Origin: Paenibacillus sp. S150
GTDB lineage: Bacteria; Bacillota; Bacilli; Paenibacillales; Paenibacillaceae
Direction: 5' to 3'
DNA: 64,000 bases
Assembly: GCF_019352175.1 (NCBI RefSeq)
Contig: NZ_JACBYI010000001.1
Coordinates: 1 to 64,000 of the forward strand
In this document: positions 61,141 through 64,000 of the stretch, piece by piece
Layout: each line of letters opens with the position of its first letter
Position numbering within the stretch: the first letter of the stretch is position 1
Made by a program: the position numbers and the translations under genes
Notes under the pieces: generated by a model
Told to the model about the DNA's origin: nothing
Databases searched by the model: none
The model's input: the letters and a program-made list of their open reading frames with translations, nothing else

Positions 61141-61344
61141 CAGTCCCCTTTCCCCGTAAAAGCCGGCTTAATCCGGATTAAATCCCCCACAAACAGCAAA
61201 GAGATGCATATCTCTTCCCTTTGGCCCGTACAAAATCACGGAAGTCCAGAGAATGAAACATACATCTCCATGTGAATGGTCAATGTCAACAAGATCACCA
61301 ACAAAACCAAGTTATTTAGTTAGCATTTAAATTATGCAGATTTC

Positions 61345-61373
61345 ATCCTACCACCCGCTCACCGGGATGTCAA
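61345..61373 (-). promoter_or_regulatory. Sigma-A promoter of flavoprotein-ferredoxin pair A
   Basis: On the minus strand TTGACA (61368-61373) and TAGGAT (61345-61350) are 17 bases apart. Transcription would start near 61338, leaving a ~200-base leader before the flavoprotein gene. Confidence 0.65.
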
Positions 61374-61434
61374 CGGTTTAAAGCGGCCGATGTTCAAAAT
61401 AAGAGATTGGCGTCAAAAAAATAACGCCGGCAGC

Positions 61435-61776
61435 TTATTTCCTGTCCGGAAGCATCTGCTTGGACAGCTCGTAAATCTGCGGAGAACTGGCAATAGGCGT
61501 TCTGCCCTTGCCCCAGCCAATGGTTTTCCGGTAGCTGCCGAGTTGCCCCGACTCCGCCAAGGCCTCTTCACTTACCGTTACATCCTGATCCGGCTGAGTG
61601 GCCACATAAAGCGCATCGGCGGGACAGTACACCTCACACATAAAGCAGGTCTGGCAATCGGACTTGCGGGCAATAACCGGGACGCCGTTATCGCCTTTGT
61701 CGAATACATTGGTAGGACATACCGAGATACATAAGCTGCAGCTGATACACCGTGTTTCACTTACTAGCTCAATCAC
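61435..61776 (-). CDS. Dicluster 4Fe-4S ferredoxin (AprB-like), pair B
   Basis: About 113 residues. The motifs CISCSLCISVCP and CQTCFMCEVYCP match those of pair A, and the tail GSYRKTIGWGKGRTPIASS matches its GSWRAALGWGPGRTKLAAR. GTG at 61776 has AAGGAGG eight bases upstream. It overlaps the flavoprotein B gene by eight bases. Confidence 0.86.
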   Translation of the reverse strand: MIELVSETRCISCSLCISVCPTNVFDKGDNGVPVIARKSDCQTCFMCEVYCPADALYVATQPDQDVTVSEEALAESGQLGSYRKTIGWGKGRTPIASSPQIYELSKQMLPDRK

Positions 61777-63397
61777 AGCCCGCACCTCCTTCGCTTGCCG
61801 CATCCTCCGGTTTGACCCACACCTTATCGAGACCGCCGCTCAGCAGCCGCCGCTGCTGGGCGCTGTCCGTTTGCGGACAATCCTCGCGCCGGTGCATGCC
61901 CCGCGATTCTGTCCGGGCCAGTGCTGATGCATACATCCAGCGGGCCGTGGCCGTCATCGCCGCAATCTGCCGCGTCTGCGGGTGGAGATCCGCAGAAGGT
62001 GCCGCCTCGCTGCGGATCTCCTGCCAAAGCCGGTCCAGTCGTCCAAGAGAGCCGCGCAGCTTCTCCCCGGAACGGAACAGATTCCGCTCAAAGGGCGTAA
62101 CCTCCTGCTGGACAGCCAGTGTGTAATCCCCCCACCGGTCCTCCCCCAAAGCCGGGATTTGGGCTGAAACGGTATTTGTAACCGGAGAAGCAGCGGCGGT
62201 GGAAGAGAGCCCCTTCAATACGCGGCGTGCGGCGCTTCCCGCCGCCTTGAGAGCATAATCCGCAGCGCCTTGGCCGGCAAACACGCCCGAAGACATTGCC
62301 CACGCCGAGTTATGGCTGCCTCCGCCGCTGACGGCCCCGCAGAACAGTTCCCTTGTTGCAGCATCTCCGGCTGCATACAGCCCCGGTACTCTGGTAGCGC
62401 AGGACGAATTGACCAGATTGAGTCCACCCGTGCCGCGGACGGTTCCTTCAAAACGCATCGTTATTGGAAACCGTTCGGTGAACGGATCAATTCCGGCACG
62501 TTCAAACTGCATGAAGAAATTGCTCTGCGACCAGGGAAGCAGCGGCCGCAGCCGTTCCGGCGTCCGGTCCAGCCGGCAGTACACCGGCTGGCTCATCAAT
62601 GCTTTGGCAATGGCAGCCTTGCCGCGCATGGCATCTGCGCCTTCAATTATGCTCCCGTCTTCATAGTAAAACGTTGCATAGCGGTAGAAGGAGCCTTTTG
62701 TAACCGACGAGAAGGTCGGAGAGATGTAATACGCATTGGAGAACTCCATGCCGGACAGCTCAGCCCCGGCTTCGGCGGCCAACAGATAGCCGTCGCCGGT
62801 CAACACATTGGTGCCAAGCGCCTTGCTTAAAAATGCACATCCTCCGGTAGCGATTACAACTGCTTCAGCACGTACCCGCCATCGCCCGCCTGCTTGTCTG
62901 CGGGAGCCTTCGGCACCTGCTACCCCTTCTCCATCTGCCAGAAGCTCAAGTGCCGGACTGTGATCCAGTATAGTCACTCCCGCCAGCTTGACCCGCTTGC
63001 GCATCAGCCGCATATACTCGGGTCCCTGCACACTTTTCAGATAAGGCCTGAAATCTTCTTCGAGTGGAAAGGGATAACCCCAATGGTGCAATTTGTGCAT
63101 GTTCTGATAGGTTTGCTCCAGAATATGCATCGACCACTCACGATTGGACAATCCCCCGCCCATTTCATAGCGGCTGTTCACGGCCTCTTCACGCACGCGC
63201 TGTTCAGGCTCGGTATAAATAATACCCGAGCCCGATGCCGCCGCAGCCCCGCTAGAACCGCAATAGCCTTTGTCGGCCAATACCACGCGCGCGCCCTTCG
63301 CCGCCGCAGTCACTGCCGCCCAAGCCCCGGCGGGACCACCGCCAAGGACCAATACGTCCGCCAGCAAGTCAACATCGTATTCATCAGTCCTTCCCAA
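61769..63397 (-). CDS. FAD-dependent oxidoreductase (AprA/fumarate reductase flavoprotein-like), pair B
   Basis: About 542 residues, a paralogue of the pair A flavoprotein with the same motif order: VLVLGGGPAGAWAAVTAAAKG, SSGAAAASGSGIIY, VVIATGGCAFLSKALGTNVLTGDGYLLAAEAGAELSGMEFS and GLYAAGDAATRELFCGAVSGGG. The TTG at 63397 has a G-rich site eight bases upstream; a TTG at 63403 is too close. Located 43 bases from the TauC/SsuC-type permease, so probably in the same operon. Confidence 0.87.
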   Translation of the reverse strand: MGRTDEYDVDLLADVLVLGGGPAGAWAAVTAAAKGARVVLADKGYCGSSGAAAASGSGIIYTEPEQRVREEAVNSRYEMGGGLSNREWSMHILEQTYQNMHKLHHWGYPFPLEEDFRPYLKSVQGPEYMRLMRKRVKLAGVTILDHSPALELLADGEGVAGAEGSRRQAGGRWRVRAEAVVIATGGCAFLSKALGTNVLTGDGYLLAAEAGAELSGMEFSNAYYISPTFSSVTKGSFYRYATFYYEDGSIIEGADAMRGKAAIAKALMSQPVYCRLDRTPERLRPLLPWSQSNFFMQFERAGIDPFTERFPITMRFEGTVRGTGGLNLVNSSCATRVPGLYAAGDAATRELFCGAVSGGGSHNSAWAMSSGVFAGQGAADYALKAAGSAARRVLKGLSSTAAASPVTNTVSAQIPALGEDRWGDYTLAVQQEVTPFERNLFRSGEKLRGSLGRLDRLWQEIRSEAAPSADLHPQTRQIAAMTATARWMYASALARTESRGMHRREDCPQTDSAQQRRLLSGGLDKVWVKPEDAASEGGAGCD

Positions 63398-63446
63398 TGA
63401 CAATTCCCCCCTCTGTTAATTTCGCTACGGCCGGCTCATGCGGCGT

Positions 63447-64000
63447 TCAGCCTTGATAGCTATCACGCCACTTAAGCCATTTTATTTCCATCATTCGGAC
63501 CAGCAAGTCAGTCAGCAGGCCCACAAGGGCAAATAAAAGTACACCGGCAAAGAGCAATGGAGCATCCATTGTTTGCTGCGCCCGCAGAATGATAAAACCG
63601 ATACCCGCGTTGGAGCCAATCATTTCGGCGATAAACAAGCCAATCCATGCCAGTCCGAAAGCAATTCGTATCCCCAGTAGAATGTGAGGCAGCGAAGCGG
63701 GCAGGATCAACAATGAGATTTGCTTAAAACGGCTGAATTGCAAAATGCGGGACACCTCAAGCAGCTTGGAGTCGGCACTGCGGATACCAAGAAAGGTATT
63801 AATGTAAAGAGGAAAAAAAGTGCCTTTGGCAATAATTAATATCTTCGACGTTTCACCAAAGCCAAACCAAATCAGAATAAGCGGCGCAACCGCCAGATGC
63901 GGGATCATCCGGATCATCTGTACTGTCGGGTCCAGCGCATGCTCGAACGGCCGAAACATTCCCGCTGCAATTCCGAACAGCAGGCCGAGAACACCGCCTA
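63447..64000 (-). CDS. TauC/SsuC-type ABC transporter permease (cut by window end)
   Basis: The C-terminal ~183 residues are visible: RMIPHLAVAPLILIWFGFGETSKILIIAKGTFFPLYINTFLGIRSAD and the loop EVSRILQFSRFKQISLLILPASLPHIL are typical of the NitT/TauT family. The frame continues upstream to the window edge. Its place before flavoprotein pair B suggests import of a sulfonate or related anion. Confidence 0.88.
   Translation of the reverse strand, partial: GGVLGLLFGIAAGMFRPFEHALDPTVQMIRMIPHLAVAPLILIWFGFGETSKILIIAKGTFFPLYINTFLGIRSADSKLLEVSRILQFSRFKQISLLILPASLPHILLGIRIAFGLAWIGLFIAEMIGSNAGIGFIILRAQQTMDAPLLFAGVLLFALVGLLTDLLVRMMEIKWLKWRDSYQG

Overview
The window looks like chromosomal DNA from a Paenibacillus or a close relative. 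The GC content is moderate and ribosome binding sites are strong AGGAGG types, often with GTG or TTG starts. Several clusters pair an LplABC/YtcP-type or MalFG-type sugar ABC transporter with a large AraC-type or YesMN-type regulator. There is a DUF817 membrane protein, a peptide-type quorum-sensing receptor with its pro-peptide, and many short intergenic repeats. I see no rRNA, tRNA or CRISPR array. All functions are read from protein motifs and gene context.

Layout. 1-91 is the start of an IS110-type transposase whose non-coding end lies to its right. 419-1375 is a secreted GH43 arabinanase. 1855-2073 is a tiny methionine/cysteine-rich protein with no I, L, V, F, W or Y. 2311-6668 is a polar amino-acid ABC transporter with an M20 amidohydrolase, divergent from a HisC-like aminotransferase (6855-7961). 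8386-9501 is an iron-type polyol/hydroxy-acid dehydrogenase. 9794-13144 is an operon for two nitrogenase component-1-like proteins (NifD-like and NifK-like) with a strong promoter, a structured ~390-nt leader containing an internal terminator, and a candidate 38-aa terminal ORF; no NifH-like reductase is present. 13603-19691 is an LplABC-type transporter with a membrane-bound AraC regulator. 20180-21733 holds a small surface-type protein and a DUF817 protein. 22039-24151 holds a HTH-TPR receptor, its overlapping secreted peptide gene, and a truncated receptor paralogue with a duplicated promoter. 24183-26799 is a type-B carboxylesterase divergent from a TetR regulator. 26800-28604 is a 1.8-kb repeat-rich stretch without a gene.

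28605-38663 is one long minus-strand catabolic operon: NMT1/TauA-type ABC importer, Rieske oxygenase, FMN monooxygenase, isochorismatase-like hydrolase, amidase, creatininase-family enzyme, FAH-family hydrolase and cupin. A divergent PucR regulator (38902-40533) probably controls it. The gene set suggests oxygenolytic opening and stepwise hydrolysis of an N-containing ring. 40534-42957 is a gene graveyard of decayed transporter, dehydrogenase and exporter fragments around a MITE-like repeat.

42965-54399 is a second catabolic operon: MalFG-type ABC importer, sugar isomerase/epimerase, Gfo/Idh dehydrogenase, two MmgE/PrpD proteins, an MFS transporter, an isochorismatase-type amidohydrolase and a dihydropyrimidinase-like enzyme. 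It is divergent from a YesM/YesN two-component pair (54545-57971). 57943-58940 holds small ORFs and a nitroreductase. 59099-64000 holds two tandem flavoprotein-ferredoxin pairs resembling AprAB, followed upstream by a TauC/SsuC-type permease cut by the window end, which suggests oxidised-sulfur or sulfonate metabolism.
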